Shown here: piece by piece, positions 45,517 through 54,869 of the stretch
Layout of the letters: each line of letters starts with the position of its first letter
How positions within the stretch are numbered: the stretch's first letter is position 1
Source: Deltaproteobacteria bacterium
Lineage (GTDB): Bacteria; Myxococcota_A; UBA9160; UBA4427
Direction: 5' to 3'
Length of the DNA stretch: 64,000 nt
NCBI GenBank assembly: GCA_002691205.1
Contig: NZHD01000029.1
Location: 1-64,000, forward strand
Notes under the pieces: model-generated
Told to the model about the DNA's origin: nothing
Database searches by the model: none
Seen by the model: only the letters and a program-made list of their open reading frames with translations
Made by a program: the position numbers and the translations under genes

Positions 45517-46593
45517 CTAGCGTTCTCGACGCGACGTCACAGACTCAACGATCACCTCACGCAAACGCGCAGGATCCACGGGCTTTTTGAAGATCACGCC
45601 CTCTAACCCTTTCATTCGACTTTGCTTGATAATGTGGTCCTTGTCGTAATGGAAGGCCGTCATCATTAAAACCGGCATTTCCGGGTACTTCTCTTGAGTC
45701 TTCAAATAGAGTTGATGGCCGTCCATCTTCGGCATCACGACATCGGAGAGCATGAGATCAAAGCCCTCCACTTCCATACGTTCGAGAGCTTCATCGCCAT
45801 CATGAGCAATCTGAACACTGCACCCATCCGCTTGAAGAATTTCTCGGAGTGAGTTGCAGATGCCTCGATCGTCATCCACCACCAAAATTCTCAAACCGGC
45901 GAGCTGAGGGTCCGTGTTGGTTGGACGAGAGTCCTTACTTCGGAGGTCGACCATCCGAGCCGGTCCTACATACGTAATCGTTTCATAGGAGTCCGTTTGA
46001 ACCATCTCACCAAGTCGTCCTAAAATCTCGCTGATACGAGCGACTTCTCGACGAATCGAATCTAAGCGTTCGTCCTCAACCGAACAATCCCGCTCCCCAG
46101 CTAAACGCGAAACATCGCTCTCAAGCATCTCCAACTGATTCAGGATGACGGCCAGGGGATTGTTAATCTCATGCGAAAGTCCAATGGCCACTTCGCCTAA
46201 AACAGCCAGTTGGTCCTTGTGTAGGATTTCACGAAGATCTTTCGCATACCCAATGGTTCCAGACTCATCACCGGCATCATCAAAAAGGAGCGTTCCGGAA
46301 ATGGCCACCGGAATTTCTTCACCCGATCGGGCAAGAAAAGTGGTACTGAAACTTTCAAGAACATTCGTGCCGGATTGATTCGGATCCCTCATGGCGTTGG
46401 CGACTCGCCTCGCCTCATCCACACTGGGATAAAGTGTGCCAACAAATCCCCCCAGTACCTCGCTTGAGTCATATCCGAGACTCTTAGAAGCACCGTCGTT
46501 GTAATAGACCACTCGACCCTTCCGGTCGGTCGCCACCACGATATCCGTCGAGCGATCTGTGAGTCGCTCCAGCATCTCACGAGTCAGAGGCAT
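45517..46593 (-). CDS. PAS-DHp-receiver signalling protein lacking a kinase catalytic domain
   Basis: 358 aa, soluble. PAS domain at about residues 8-125 (VVYYNDGASKSLGYDSSEVLG). DHp/HisKA helices start near 128, with the phospho-acceptor His141 in LSHEINNPLAV. A C-terminal receiver spans 233-350 with Asp240-242 acidic pocket, phospho-acceptor Asp284 in LSDVVMPKMDG, MMTA and FKKP. There is no room for, and no trace of, the HATPase (N, G1, G2 boxes) between DHp and receiver: about 60 residues of linker only. So it cannot autophosphorylate as written; it may be a phosphotransfer hub or phosphatase used by another kinase. Alone, 100 bp after trxB. Confidence 0.85.
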   Translation of the reverse strand: MPLTREMLERLTDRSTDIVVATDRKGRVVYYNDGASKSLGYDSSEVLGGFVGTLYPSVDEARRVANAMRDPNQSGTNVLESFSTTFLARSGEEIPVAISGTLLFDDAGDESGTIGYAKDLREILHKDQLAVLGEVAIGLSHEINNPLAVILNQLEMLESDVSRLAGERDCSVEDERLDSIRREVARISEILGRLGEMVQTDSYETITYVGPARMVDLRSKDSRPTNTDPQLAGLRILVVDDDRGICNSLREILQADGCSVQIAHDGDEALERMEVEGFDLMLSDVVMPKMDGHQLYLKTQEKYPEMPVLMMTAFHYDKDHIIKQSRMKGLEGVIFKKPVDPARLREVIVESVTSRRER

Positions 46594-46693
46594 CAGTCTT
46601 CAAGTGGCTCCCATTTAAACTCATTTTCAAAATGGGCTCTTTCTTTCAAAGGCTTGGGCCCGATTTTCGACAGTACACTCATGACCGAGGCAC

Positions 46694-47653
46694 CTACTCC
46701 AAACCTTTTTCAGCTAACCAGCGCTCTGAGTCGATGGCTGCCATGCAGCCTGTGCCCGCCGCAGTCACGGCCTGTCGGTAGGTGGGGTCAGCCACATCGC
46801 CACATGCAAAAACGCCCTCGATGGAAGTTCGCGTTGTACCCGGCAGAATATCTATATACCCATTCTCATCGAGCTTTAACTGCTCGGTAAAGAGATGCGT
46901 GTTGGGCTGATGGCCGATCGCAATAAACAAACCTTCCACCTCAAGGTCGCGCTTCTCGCCTGTCTCTCGATCCGACAAACGTACGCCTGTCACAAACTCG
47001 TCTCCAAGAACTTCGTCCACCTCGGAGTTCCAAGCAAAATCAATCTTTTCATGAGCCAGTGCACGCTCTTGCATGATCTTAGAGGCTCGCAGTTCTGCGC
47101 GACGATGGATCACCGTCACACGAGTCGCGAAGCGAGTGAGAAAGAGAGCCTCCTCCATCGCAGTATCGCCTCCACCAACGACAGCCAGAGGCTTATCCCT
47201 AAAAAGAGCCCCATCACAGGTCGCACAGGCGGAAACACCAAGGTTGGTCAACCGCTTTTCGGAATCTAGGCCCAGCCAACGAGCGGAAGCGCCCGTCGCA
47301 ATTACGAGTGCATCACCCGTAAACGTCTCTTCATCGGTTTCAACCCGAAACGGACGTGCCGAACAGTCCACCCGAACCGCATCTTCAAAAATCAGTCGGG
47401 TGCCAAACCGCTCCGCCTGCTTCTGAAGATCTTCCATCATGCCCGGACCCGTAATGCCCTCAGGATAACCCGGGTAATTCTCGACATCCGTCGTAATCAT
47501 CAATTGTCCACCAAAAGCAAAACCAGCCAGAACAATCGGCTCTAATCCCGCGCGAGCCGCGTAAATGGCGGCCGTGTAGCCCGCCGGACCACTCCCTACA
47601 ATCAAAACTCGAGTGTGATTGCTCTTTGCGTCCGAAGGTGCGTTTGGCGTCAT
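46694..47653 (-). CDS. trxB: Thioredoxin reductase
   Basis: 319 aa. FAD motif GSGPAGYTAAIYAARAG at residues 20-36, redox pair C143-A-T-C146 (usual CATC), NADPH motif VVGGGDTAMEEALFL, and C-terminal GVFACGDVADPTYRQAVTAAG. Reduces thioredoxin with NADPH. Next to gshA, so two thiol-redox genes lie side by side, in the same direction, with a 167-bp gap. Confidence 0.96.
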   Translation of the reverse strand: MTPNAPSDAKSNHTRVLIVGSGPAGYTAAIYAARAGLEPIVLAGFAFGGQLMITTDVENYPGYPEGITGPGMMEDLQKQAERFGTRLIFEDAVRVDCSARPFRVETDEETFTGDALVIATGASARWLGLDSEKRLTNLGVSACATCDGALFRDKPLAVVGGGDTAMEEALFLTRFATRVTVIHRRAELRASKIMQERALAHEKIDFAWNSEVDEVLGDEFVTGVRLSDRETGEKRDLEVEGLFIAIGHQPNTHLFTEQLKLDENGYIDILPGTTRTSIEGVFACGDVADPTYRQAVTAAGTGCMAAIDSERWLAEKGLE

Positions 47654-47820
47654 GATCTAGCTACTCCATATCAAGGCATGAGAATACACGAATCCGTTGA
47701 TTCGAAGTCGACAAAGACTCAGAACATTGTCACAAAATCTTTGCTCGACCGTCTGCGATTCTACGGGCGGCTCGTCATGATTGCCAGACCCGAGGGTTGG
47801 TATCCGACCCTGTCTGAGCG

Positions 47821-49167
47821 TCAGTACTGAGCATATTCGATCAACCGGTCGACTGAACCCTGCCAATCCGTCCTCCATCGCTCAAGAACGGCCTCTCCCG
47901 GGCTTAAGCCCCCTTCAAGGATTTGAACCAGAGGATCGAGAAAGTTCCGTTCGTCCTTGGGCAAATCGCAACGCACTGCAATTCTCGCGAGGCCCGCTGA
48001 AGAGAGTTCGACCAACTGCTCCGCCAAAGTTCTCACATTTTGTCCGGCGATTTGTGCCGCCAGACCCCGTCTCGACACTGATTCGTGAGCGGCGGTCCGC
48101 TCTTCCAAAGAGTAAGCGGAAACCAGTGACCAAGCCGCCTCACACGCCTGAGCATCATAAAGCAGCCCTTTCCAAAGAGCGGGCAAAGCGCACGTGAGTT
48201 CCCGGGGCACCGCATCGGCCCCTCTCACTTCAATAATCTTCTTCAGGCGTACCTCGGGGAAAAGAGTCGTTAGATGCATATCCCAATCGGAGAGACGGGC
48301 CTCGTGACCTTGAAGCCCCTCCGCCATGAAAGTTCTAAAAGTGCAGCCGTTCGCAGAGATGTACTGGCCATCCCGAATCAGAAAAAAGAGAGGGACATCA
48401 AGAGCCCAATCAGCGTAACGCTCGTAACCAAAATCTGACTCGAAAACAAAGGGCAATAGACCGCAACGATCAGGGTCTGTGTCCTCCCAGATCCGAAGCC
48501 TCTTTGTAATGAACCCGTTTTCGGTTCCATAAGAGAAAGGCGAGTTGGCAAACAGTGCCGAGACCACGGGGGTGCACCCCATAGCGGTCCGCATCTTCCT
48601 CACCATATCGGCCTCGTCGCTGAAATCAAAATTAGCTTGAACCGTGGCACTCAAATGCATCATCTCAAGACCCAGTGCGCCCCGGGTAGGAAGATAATCT
48701 CGCATGATCTGATAACGATGTTTCGGCATCACAGGAACATCCACGACCGAGTGAAGAGGGTCGACACCCAGGGAAAGCCAAATGATCCCAAAGTCACGCG
48801 AAATCTCTTTCACCATATCGACGTGTGAATTGAACTCCCTGCAGGTCTCCCGAATCGTGGCCAAGGGAGCTCCAGAGAGTTCAAACTGACCCCCTGGCTC
48901 AAGGGTGATGCTCGCCCCGTCCTGCAAGAGACCAATAATATTCTCGCCCTCATAGATCGGGTCCCAGCCGTGTTGCGTAGAAATACGCTTGAGCAAAGCC
49001 GCAATGCCTCGGTCGCCCTCATAGGGAACTCGGGCGTAGCTCTCTTCATACACAGCGATTTTCTCGTGCTCGGTGCCAATCACCCAATCCGCTTGGGTCG
49101 TCTCTCCAGACACAAAGTATGAGACGCAATCCTCAAGGGACCGTACCGGGGGGCTGACTTCAACCAA
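47821..49167 (-). CDS. gshA: Glutamate--cysteine ligase, plant/proteobacterial (GCS2) type
   Basis: 448 aa from TTG 49167, chosen because GAGGAG lies seven bases before it and the family-like sequence (ADWVIGTEHEKIAVYEES) starts soon after; the longer frame to 49311 encodes an unlikely hydrophobic segment inside yjjX. Other motifs are LQDGASITLEPGGQFELSG, MHLSATVQANFDFSDE and RGADAVPRELTCALPALWKG. Catalyses the first step of glutathione synthesis. gshB is not in the window. It overlaps the yjjX stop by 8 bp. Confidence 0.92.
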   Translation of the reverse strand: MVEVSPPVRSLEDCVSYFVSGETTQADWVIGTEHEKIAVYEESYARVPYEGDRGIAALLKRISTQHGWDPIYEGENIIGLLQDGASITLEPGGQFELSGAPLATIRETCREFNSHVDMVKEISRDFGIIWLSLGVDPLHSVVDVPVMPKHRYQIMRDYLPTRGALGLEMMHLSATVQANFDFSDEADMVRKMRTAMGCTPVVSALFANSPFSYGTENGFITKRLRIWEDTDPDRCGLLPFVFESDFGYERYADWALDVPLFFLIRDGQYISANGCTFRTFMAEGLQGHEARLSDWDMHLTTLFPEVRLKKIIEVRGADAVPRELTCALPALWKGLLYDAQACEAAWSLVSAYSLEERTAAHESVSRRGLAAQIAGQNVRTLAEQLVELSSAGLARIAVRCDLPKDERNFLDPLVQILEGGLSPGEAVLERWRTDWQGSVDRLIEYAQY

Positions 49168-49789
49168 TTTTGCTCTCCTCGATATCAGCTTGAGTTCCAG
49201 TGAGAGCCGCCGGTGAACCAATCGACTGCGGATACATTTCAGGATGAAGAAAACGAACAAGAGCACAGACAACAGCCTGTCGACCATACTCACTTCGAGG
49301 CAAGGCCCCAAGGCTCAGGCGCCCAATATTACCCACCGACAGTCCACTCGGACCGTCCTCAGAACTTTGACCCGATTGCTGCCAATACCGATCAAACACC
49401 CCCCCGATCGGTTCTCGTTTTTTTAAAGCAGGCTCTAGACACTCGGGGGGATAAGCAAAGCCTGAAGACAAACCCACTGATTCTCTCTTTCCATCCGTCA
49501 AAATCGCTACACCGATATTGAGCACCTCATGGCCGAGCTCAGAGAGAGGGACTAAGCCGTCCTCAATCCCTGCTGCGAGGTCGCAAGCTCCGGACGCGTA
49601 AGCGGCCCGAGCTCGATTTCGCGCACCCAAAGCGATCTCTTCGAATCCCACCGGCTGTTCAGAAACGCCGCTCTCCACGGCGCGACCCACAACCTCAAGC
49701 TCGGTCACAAAAGGGTCAAAAGCGCTTCGAACTGCTTCCAGCTTAGGCCCATTGAGGCTGCCTACATATATACGCTGCGCTTTTAACAT
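49160..49789 (-). CDS. yjjX: Inosine/xanthosine triphosphatase, YjjX/DUF84 family
   Basis: 209 aa. Starts IYVGSLNGPKLEAVRSAF (NTPase fold) and has GVSEQPVGFEEIALGARNRA, DLAAGIEDGLV and LSVGNIGRLSLGALPRSEY. The family removes ITP and XTP from the nucleotide pool. The 3' end overlaps the gshA start, so both are probably cotranscribed. Confidence 0.88.
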   Translation of the reverse strand: MLKAQRIYVGSLNGPKLEAVRSAFDPFVTELEVVGRAVESGVSEQPVGFEEIALGARNRARAAYASGACDLAAGIEDGLVPLSELGHEVLNIGVAILTDGKRESVGLSSGFAYPPECLEPALKKREPIGGVFDRYWQQSGQSSEDGPSGLSVGNIGRLSLGALPRSEYGRQAVVCALVRFLHPEMYPQSIGSPAALTGTQADIEESKIG

Positions 49790-49814
49790 AGACCCTCAGT
49801 CTATCCCTAAAGAA

Positions 49815-50234
49815 TCACGGCGTCGCCGCTTGATCGACAAAGGCCACGACAAAGTCCTCAAGCGCTTTTTCAATCTCGTCAGCGGAGCTGAAAGAAAAAG
49901 AACGGCATGGCCCTTCGGTTTTGCCGGCACGAAAAGGCCCAACGAAGGTCACCTCACCTCGACTCTTCACGATAAACACCGCACGGTGGCGACCTCGTTC
50001 AAGCTGAAATTGTACCGAGTGTAAATGCTTCTCATCCACCTCGACCTCGCTCAATGTCAAGGCCAACTGAGGGGCATCCTCCATCACTTGAGCGTGAAAA
50101 ACATCTAGGGCCGATGCGAGTCGGTCGTGCAGTTTATGCGCGTAACCGAAAGCACGATCCATATCGGAGGACAGGTCCCGCTCTCGCTCCGCCAGTACTT
50201 GGCCCAGTTTTTCTAAACGCTCATTCAGCGCCAC
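49815..50234 (-). CDS. Conserved-looking small protein of unknown function
   Basis: 139 aa. The GTG start has a near-perfect SD, AAGGAGG, six bases upstream, so it is surely translated. The N-terminal half is helical and charged (RLEKLGQVLAERERDL). The C-terminal half is beta-rich with VDEKHLHSVQFQLERGRHRA and EVTFVGPFRAGKTEGPC. No signal peptide, no membrane segment, and the AGKTEG stretch is not a full P-loop. Located 25 bp before yjjX on the same strand, so probably in one transcript with yjjX-gshA. I do not recognise the family. Confidence 0.75.
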   Translation of the reverse strand: MALNERLEKLGQVLAERERDLSSDMDRAFGYAHKLHDRLASALDVFHAQVMEDAPQLALTLSEVEVDEKHLHSVQFQLERGRHRAVFIVKSRGEVTFVGPFRAGKTEGPCRSFSFSSADEIEKALEDFVVAFVDQAATP

Positions 50235-50321
50235 CCGTCACCTCCTTACATCCCAAAATCGAAGGCGCGCACATCGATTCGTTTCCTTATGCCGACTTTC
50301 ACAACCCGAGACTCACTGGAA

Positions 50322-50342
50322 TTAAAAAGGCTTCTTCGCCTT
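50322..50342 (-). terminator. Intrinsic terminator after the M23 peptidase gene
   Basis: On the minus strand AAGGC-GAAGAA-GCCTT runs into TTTAA; short stem with T-run, about 90 bp past the stop of the gene at 50429 and before the 139-aa protein gene. Confidence 0.5.
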
Positions 50343-50428
50343 CAAGGCGGGCCGCTCCAGCTAAGAAGTCCCGCACGAAAGGCGGGGCTCGAACGCAAGA
50401 CTCGTTAATGACCCCAAGCCGTTCCGTC

Positions 50429-51835
50429 TTATAGAGCTTCCTCGGCCGCCAGAAGATTAATAATCCCCAAATGAGACATCAGCTGATCCCTCTGTGATGA
50501 AAACGCGGTCCAATCAGTTCGGGCGATGGGGTCACCCGCCGGACTCGTGATGTCCAGTGGATTCACGTAACTCCCTTTTTTCTGGACCCGGAAACAAACA
50601 TGAGGTCCCGTGGCTAGACCTGTCTGGCCCACATATCCAATCACCTGTTTTTGGCTCACGCGGTCGCCGACCTTCAACCCTGACTCAAAGCGTGAGAGAT
50701 GAGCGTAAAAGGAAACGTATCCATTGCTGTGCTTGACTTTCACGAGATTCCCAGAGGCGCCCGCACGATCTCTATAAATCACCTCACCGGAAGCCACAGA
50801 CCAAACCGGAGTTCCTGAAGGTGCTGCGTAATCGATCCCACGATGGGGCCTCACCACCTTGAGAATCGGATGACGTCGAGCCTTGCTGAAAGACGAGCTA
50901 ATGCGGTTGAACTCAAGAGGCGCCATCAAAAAAGCACGTTCGATGGCCGTGCCGTCAGGTCTGTAATAGCCGCCGCGGGAGGACTCCTCAGGTTCAAAGA
51001 AGATCGCCGAATACTCACCGATCCCCCCTCGATAGCGAGCAGCAAGAATCCTTCCAGGCTTCACGTAGACCTCAAGTCCGTCTTCATCCGTTCGATAGAG
51101 ACGCTCAAAAAGAACCTGAAAATCATCGCCGGGTCTCACATTGCGGCTGAAGTCGATATCCCATGCAAAAATATCTGCGAAGTCATTGGCCAGTTGAGCC
51201 CTCTCGCCCAATCGAGAGATCGCTTCGTACAGCGAGGAATCCACTTGGCCTGAAATTTTGGCCAACTTGGCACGAAGTTCAGCACTCTCTGTGCTCACCG
51301 CATAACGCTCTCCGTCCCAAACCAACAGGTAACTTTTCTCTGGGCTCACCGAATAACGAAAACTCAAAACCTGACCATCGGGGTCTTGGGCCAGGCGATA
51401 GCGATGCCCTGGGCGAGCGTGTCGAAAGTTAAATACCCGCGATAGCTGAGAGGCCACCAAATGAATCTTGCTTGGGTGTATTCCTTGACTCTGAAGTGCA
51501 ATCGACAGCGACTCGCCGGAATCAAGCATCCCTTTGGTCACCACTGTGAGGGGTTGCGTCCCGTTCAATCCATTCAGCCGAAGGCCCGCGGAACGAACGG
51601 GAAGGGCGCTGCTCGCCCCCGGATCGTACCCATCAGGATGACCCGAAGCCTCCGTCGACAAGTTGGAAGCGGGGACAGAAGAAGCCTCAAGATCAGACAC
51701 CACACCCAGATTCCCAGTGCGCACCATAGGCAAAGGCAAATCGCGTCCCGTTGCGACGGAACACCAAAGCAAAACCATCGCACCGGCCCATAGGCCGAAC
51801 GAAGTATGAAGAAATGTCCTGCCGGAGGGGGGCAT
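50429..51835 (-). CDS. Secreted M23 family peptidase, HxC variant
   Basis: 468 aa. An N-terminal signal/anchor (about residues 8-28) and an OapA/LysM-like and linker region (SGESLSIALQSQGIHPSKIH) precede an M23 domain near residues 325-425. The first zinc motif is intact (HRGID), but the usual GPHLHF is GPHVCFRV: the catalytic-side His is kept while the zinc-ligand His is Cys. This HxC form also occurs in other bacteria and may still bind zinc. Overall build is like MepM/Csd3 murein DD-endopeptidases. SD AGGAG lies 8 bases upstream of ATG, and the start is followed by a Pro-rich tail (MPPSGRTF). Confidence 0.88.
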   Translation of the reverse strand: MPPSGRTFLHTSFGLWAGAMVLLWCSVATGRDLPLPMVRTGNLGVVSDLEASSVPASNLSTEASGHPDGYDPGASSALPVRSAGLRLNGLNGTQPLTVVTKGMLDSGESLSIALQSQGIHPSKIHLVASQLSRVFNFRHARPGHRYRLAQDPDGQVLSFRYSVSPEKSYLLVWDGERYAVSTESAELRAKLAKISGQVDSSLYEAISRLGERAQLANDFADIFAWDIDFSRNVRPGDDFQVLFERLYRTDEDGLEVYVKPGRILAARYRGGIGEYSAIFFEPEESSRGGYYRPDGTAIERAFLMAPLEFNRISSSFSKARRHPILKVVRPHRGIDYAAPSGTPVWSVASGEVIYRDRAGASGNLVKVKHSNGYVSFYAHLSRFESGLKVGDRVSQKQVIGYVGQTGLATGPHVCFRVQKKGSYVNPLDITSPAGDPIARTDWTAFSSQRDQLMSHLGIINLLAAEEAL

Positions 51836-51869
51836 GACTGGGGGGTCTCCTGTTTTTATAGATGGGGCC

Positions 51870-51875
51870 TATAAT
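51870..51875 (+). promoter_or_regulatory. Possible -10 element upstream of the M20 peptidase gene
   Basis: A perfect TATAAT lies 84 bp before the chosen GTG. No good -35 hexamer is found at 16-18 bp, so support is limited; the opposite strand is also AT-rich here and could serve the divergent M23 gene. Confidence 0.25.
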
Positions 51876-51958
51876 TAGCATCTCGGACGTTCCTGTTACA
51901 TGGTGAAGTGACTTCTGGTCACAAACCCTCCAAAACCCTTCAAGAACAAGGAAATGTG

Positions 51959-53491
51959 GTGAAAAAGACCCTTTCTACCTCAGGGAGGCTCCTCCCGGTG
52001 TTTTGGACCTGGCCCACAGCCTTCGCTGTGGGTTGCCTGATCGCTGTGCTTAGCCCCAGCCTCGCCGCACAGGCCATTTGGCCCTTTGAGGCCCCACAGA
52101 AGCCCCTCAGCACCGCCGAGAGCGCCGCTCAACTTCTCTCTGAGATGATTCAAACCCCCACCGTCAACCCACCTGGCGATGAGCGACCTCTCGCTGAATG
52201 GCTAGCCGATACTTTGACATCACGAGGCATCGAAGCCCGAGTCATCGCCACCCCGGCCTATCCGGGACAAAACCCCAATGAATCTGAAACCAAGCGAGGG
52301 GCGCTCTGGGCCCGACTCAAGGGCAACGGATCAAAACGGCCTCTGATCCTCCTCTCTCACCTCGATGTCGTGCCTGCGGACCCGACGGCGTGGGAAACCG
52401 ATCCTTTCTCAGGAGAAATTCGAGGCGGTTGGGTGTACGGACGGGGAGCCCTGGATGCCAAGGGGGTCACCGCTGTTCACGTCATGACCCTCATCGAACT
52501 AGCACGCCGAAACACATCCCTCGACCGAGATATTATTCTGCTCGCGACCCCCGATGAAGAAACCGGTGGAATCAACGGCTCGGGTTATCTCATTCATAAC
52601 CACAGCGAATTGCTTCAGGATGCCGAGTTCTTGCTCACCGAAGGAGGCGGGGTCCGCAGCGCACAGCTTGACCTAGATGGAAACCCAACCACGCCCGCAA
52701 TTTGGGGAATCACCATCACCGAAAAGAACCCCTGCTGGATCGAACTCACGACACGGGGCCAAGCAGGACACGGCTCTGTCCCTAAAAAAAATGCCGCCGT
52801 CCCCAGGCTGATTGCTGCTTTGGACCGAGTTCGTAGAATCGAAACCCCCATTGAAGTCTTGCCCCAAGTCGAATTCATGTTCCGCAGCTTTGCCACCACA
52901 GCGCCCGAGGAAGATCAAGCCGGGTTCGCTGCGCTCACAAAGTCCATCGCTGAAGACTCTTCTTTCAAAAGAAGGTTTCTGGCCGAGCCCAGCTACAACG
53001 CTCTCGTACGCAATACCATCTCAGTCACCGTCTTGGAAGGAAGTTCACGCACAAACGTAGTGCCGACTTCGGCCCGCGCAGAAATCGATGTTCGCCTTTT
53101 GCCCGGTCAACGTTGTGAAGACTTTCGCGGCGTACTCAATCGAGTGATCGCTGACCCCCAGGTCGAAACAAAAGTCCTTCTTTCTTTTCCGTCTGTCAGC
53201 TCGCCAAGCGATACAGCTCTCTTTAAAGCCATCGAACGAGTCGCCCACACACAAGATCCGACAGCCCTGATCGTACCTCGAATGATCAGTGGCTTTACCG
53301 ATGCCCATTACTTTCGAGAAAAGGGCATCGTCGCCTACGGTTTCGTTCCTCGCTGGCTAGAACCCGGCGAAGCCAGTGGCGTCCACGGAGTGAACGAACG
53401 CATTTCAATCGAGAATCTTGGTCGCGGGGTTGAAACCCTAATTCAGATCATCGATGAAATCGCAGCCCCCAGGAACCAAGAACTCGACTAA
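51959..53491 (+). CDS. Exported M20 family metallopeptidase
   Basis: 510 aa from GTG 51959, preceded by AAGGA at the right distance (frame open from 51908). A signal peptide is likely (Lys-rich start, hydrophobic 15-35, AAQA site). M20/M28-type zinc-peptidase motifs are LSHLDVVPAD, YGRGALDAKGV and TPDEETGG; ligand His residues recur near the end (FTDAHYFREKG, SGVHGVNERIS). The dimerisation domain lies around residues 250-370. Family members hydrolyse dipeptides or N-acyl amino acids; the substrate is unknown. It ends 3 bp from the convergent aminotransferase gene. Confidence 0.88.
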   Translation: MKKTLSTSGRLLPVFWTWPTAFAVGCLIAVLSPSLAAQAIWPFEAPQKPLSTAESAAQLLSEMIQTPTVNPPGDERPLAEWLADTLTSRGIEARVIATPAYPGQNPNESETKRGALWARLKGNGSKRPLILLSHLDVVPADPTAWETDPFSGEIRGGWVYGRGALDAKGVTAVHVMTLIELARRNTSLDRDIILLATPDEETGGINGSGYLIHNHSELLQDAEFLLTEGGGVRSAQLDLDGNPTTPAIWGITITEKNPCWIELTTRGQAGHGSVPKKNAAVPRLIAALDRVRRIETPIEVLPQVEFMFRSFATTAPEEDQAGFAALTKSIAEDSSFKRRFLAEPSYNALVRNTISVTVLEGSSRTNVVPTSARAEIDVRLLPGQRCEDFRGVLNRVIADPQVETKVLLSFPSVSSPSDTALFKAIERVAHTQDPTALIVPRMISGFTDAHYFREKGIVAYGFVPRWLEPGEASGVHGVNERISIENLGRGVETLIQIIDEIAAPRNQELD

Positions 53492-53494
53492 AGG

Positions 53495-54805
53495 TTATCG
53501 AAGCTCTGTCACAGCCTGATGAACGCTCTTAAAAAGAGGCTCGATCTCTTCAAGCTCGAGGCACGAAAAAGCCACTCGAACATCGCTCGGAGTCGTCGCA
53601 ATCAAACCAATGCCATACTCATCCAAGAGATGAAGCCGCAGCTTCTCAGCGTCCACACCCTTAATCTCTAAGCACATAAAGTATCCGCTGTTGAAGGGGT
53701 AAACGGCCCAACTGTCCGAGAAATGAGGCGCGGAGGCGACTCGGTAGACCTCTTCGGCGCGTTTACGCAGAATTTCGTACTTCTCTTTCCGCTGGACTTC
53801 AATCTCCTCTGAGACGAGCGCCTTCTCAATCAACGACTGCGAAAGCTGAGAAACATTCGAGATACCAGCGCGGATCGCCCCCTTGAGTTTGGCCTCAATG
53901 ACCTCACAGACCACCTCAGCCGATTCAGGCGTACCGGGACCCAGAGTGATAAATCCACAGCGAAGGCCCCAGACAAAATACTCTTTGGTGGCCCCATCTA
54001 GTTTCACAGCAAGCAGGTTTTCGTGAAGACCGGTCAACAAACCAAACAAGGATTCCGACATACACGAACCACCGAGGTCGTAGAAAAGACCAAAATAAGC
54101 GTCGTCGACGATCACAACGAGACGAGTCCCTCGTTCTGCCTGCCTGTGCAGGGCTTCGACGATCCGCTCAGACTCTTCTCGCGTCGGCATGTAACCCGTT
54201 GGGTTGTTCGGAAAGTTCAAGACCACGACTAACTTATCGCGACCCTCAGCATTCTCGCGAAGCGCCGACTCAAAGGCATCACAATTGAAACCGGCTCCCT
54301 CATAAAAAGGAAACGTCGCGATCTCTCCGCCCAAACGAACTTCGAAATTCAAGCGGTAATTTCCCCAAAGCTTATCGGGCAGTAAAATTCGATCCCCCGG
54401 GTCCACGAAAAGATCTCCCGCCAAACCGAGACCATGCGTGATCGCCGCCGTCACTACAGGCAATCCAAAGCTTCGGTTTTCAAGGGTTGGATTTTCCGAA
54501 ATCAACTTGTCTCGCCAAGCCTCTCGTAGCTTCGGTCGACCCGCAGCGGGCGCATAGGGGTAAGCATCTTTGGGCTCAACGGACTTCAACTGCTCTTGCA
54601 CCGTCGCCAGATGCATGGGGCCACCGCCCTCCGTCGCGATTCCTATTGTGGCATTGTAGAGATGCGCCTTGGCTCCAGCTTCGGCGGACTGGGTCAAGAT
54701 GCCTTTTGGGAAGTAGATCCTACGGCCGTAAGCCGAAAGCATTTCCAAGACCTGCGGCGATGCGCTCGAAAGCTTTTCATTTAGTTTTTCAGCGAGTGGG
54801 TTCAA
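53495..54805 (-). CDS. PLP-dependent aminotransferase, class I/II
   Basis: 436 aa, TTG start. Fold-type I signatures are NATIGIATEGG near the start, YPYAPAAGRPKLREAWRDKL, NFPNNPTGYMPT, IVDDAYFGLFYD and the Schiff-base Lys in KLDGATKEYFVWGLRCGF with the phosphate-binding Arg. This resembles the aspartate/aromatic-type or archaeal-like 'aminotransferase class I' group without a sharper match, so substrate is left open. A 64-bp gap separates it from the GNAT gene upstream. Confidence 0.85.
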   Translation of the reverse strand: MNPLAEKLNEKLSSASPQVLEMLSAYGRRIYFPKGILTQSAEAGAKAHLYNATIGIATEGGGPMHLATVQEQLKSVEPKDAYPYAPAAGRPKLREAWRDKLISENPTLENRSFGLPVVTAAITHGLGLAGDLFVDPGDRILLPDKLWGNYRLNFEVRLGGEIATFPFYEGAGFNCDAFESALRENAEGRDKLVVVLNFPNNPTGYMPTREESERIVEALHRQAERGTRLVVIVDDAYFGLFYDLGGSCMSESLFGLLTGLHENLLAVKLDGATKEYFVWGLRCGFITLGPGTPESAEVVCEVIEAKLKGAIRAGISNVSQLSQSLIEKALVSEEIEVQRKEKYEILRKRAEEVYRVASAPHFSDSWAVYPFNSGYFMCLEIKGVDAEKLRLHLLDEYGIGLIATTPSDVRVAFSCLELEEIEPLFKSVHQAVTELR

Positions 54806-54869
54806 TCGAGTGCTTTCTATTTTTTGATGATGCCTGACTTTAACCGAGCCTCTTGTTGAGCCCCGGAAT

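Noticed and set aside
49168-49311. Long N-terminal extension of gshA with a hydrophobic segment
   Set aside because: It overlaps yjjX fully, and a TTG with GAGGAG sits just before the family-like sequence.
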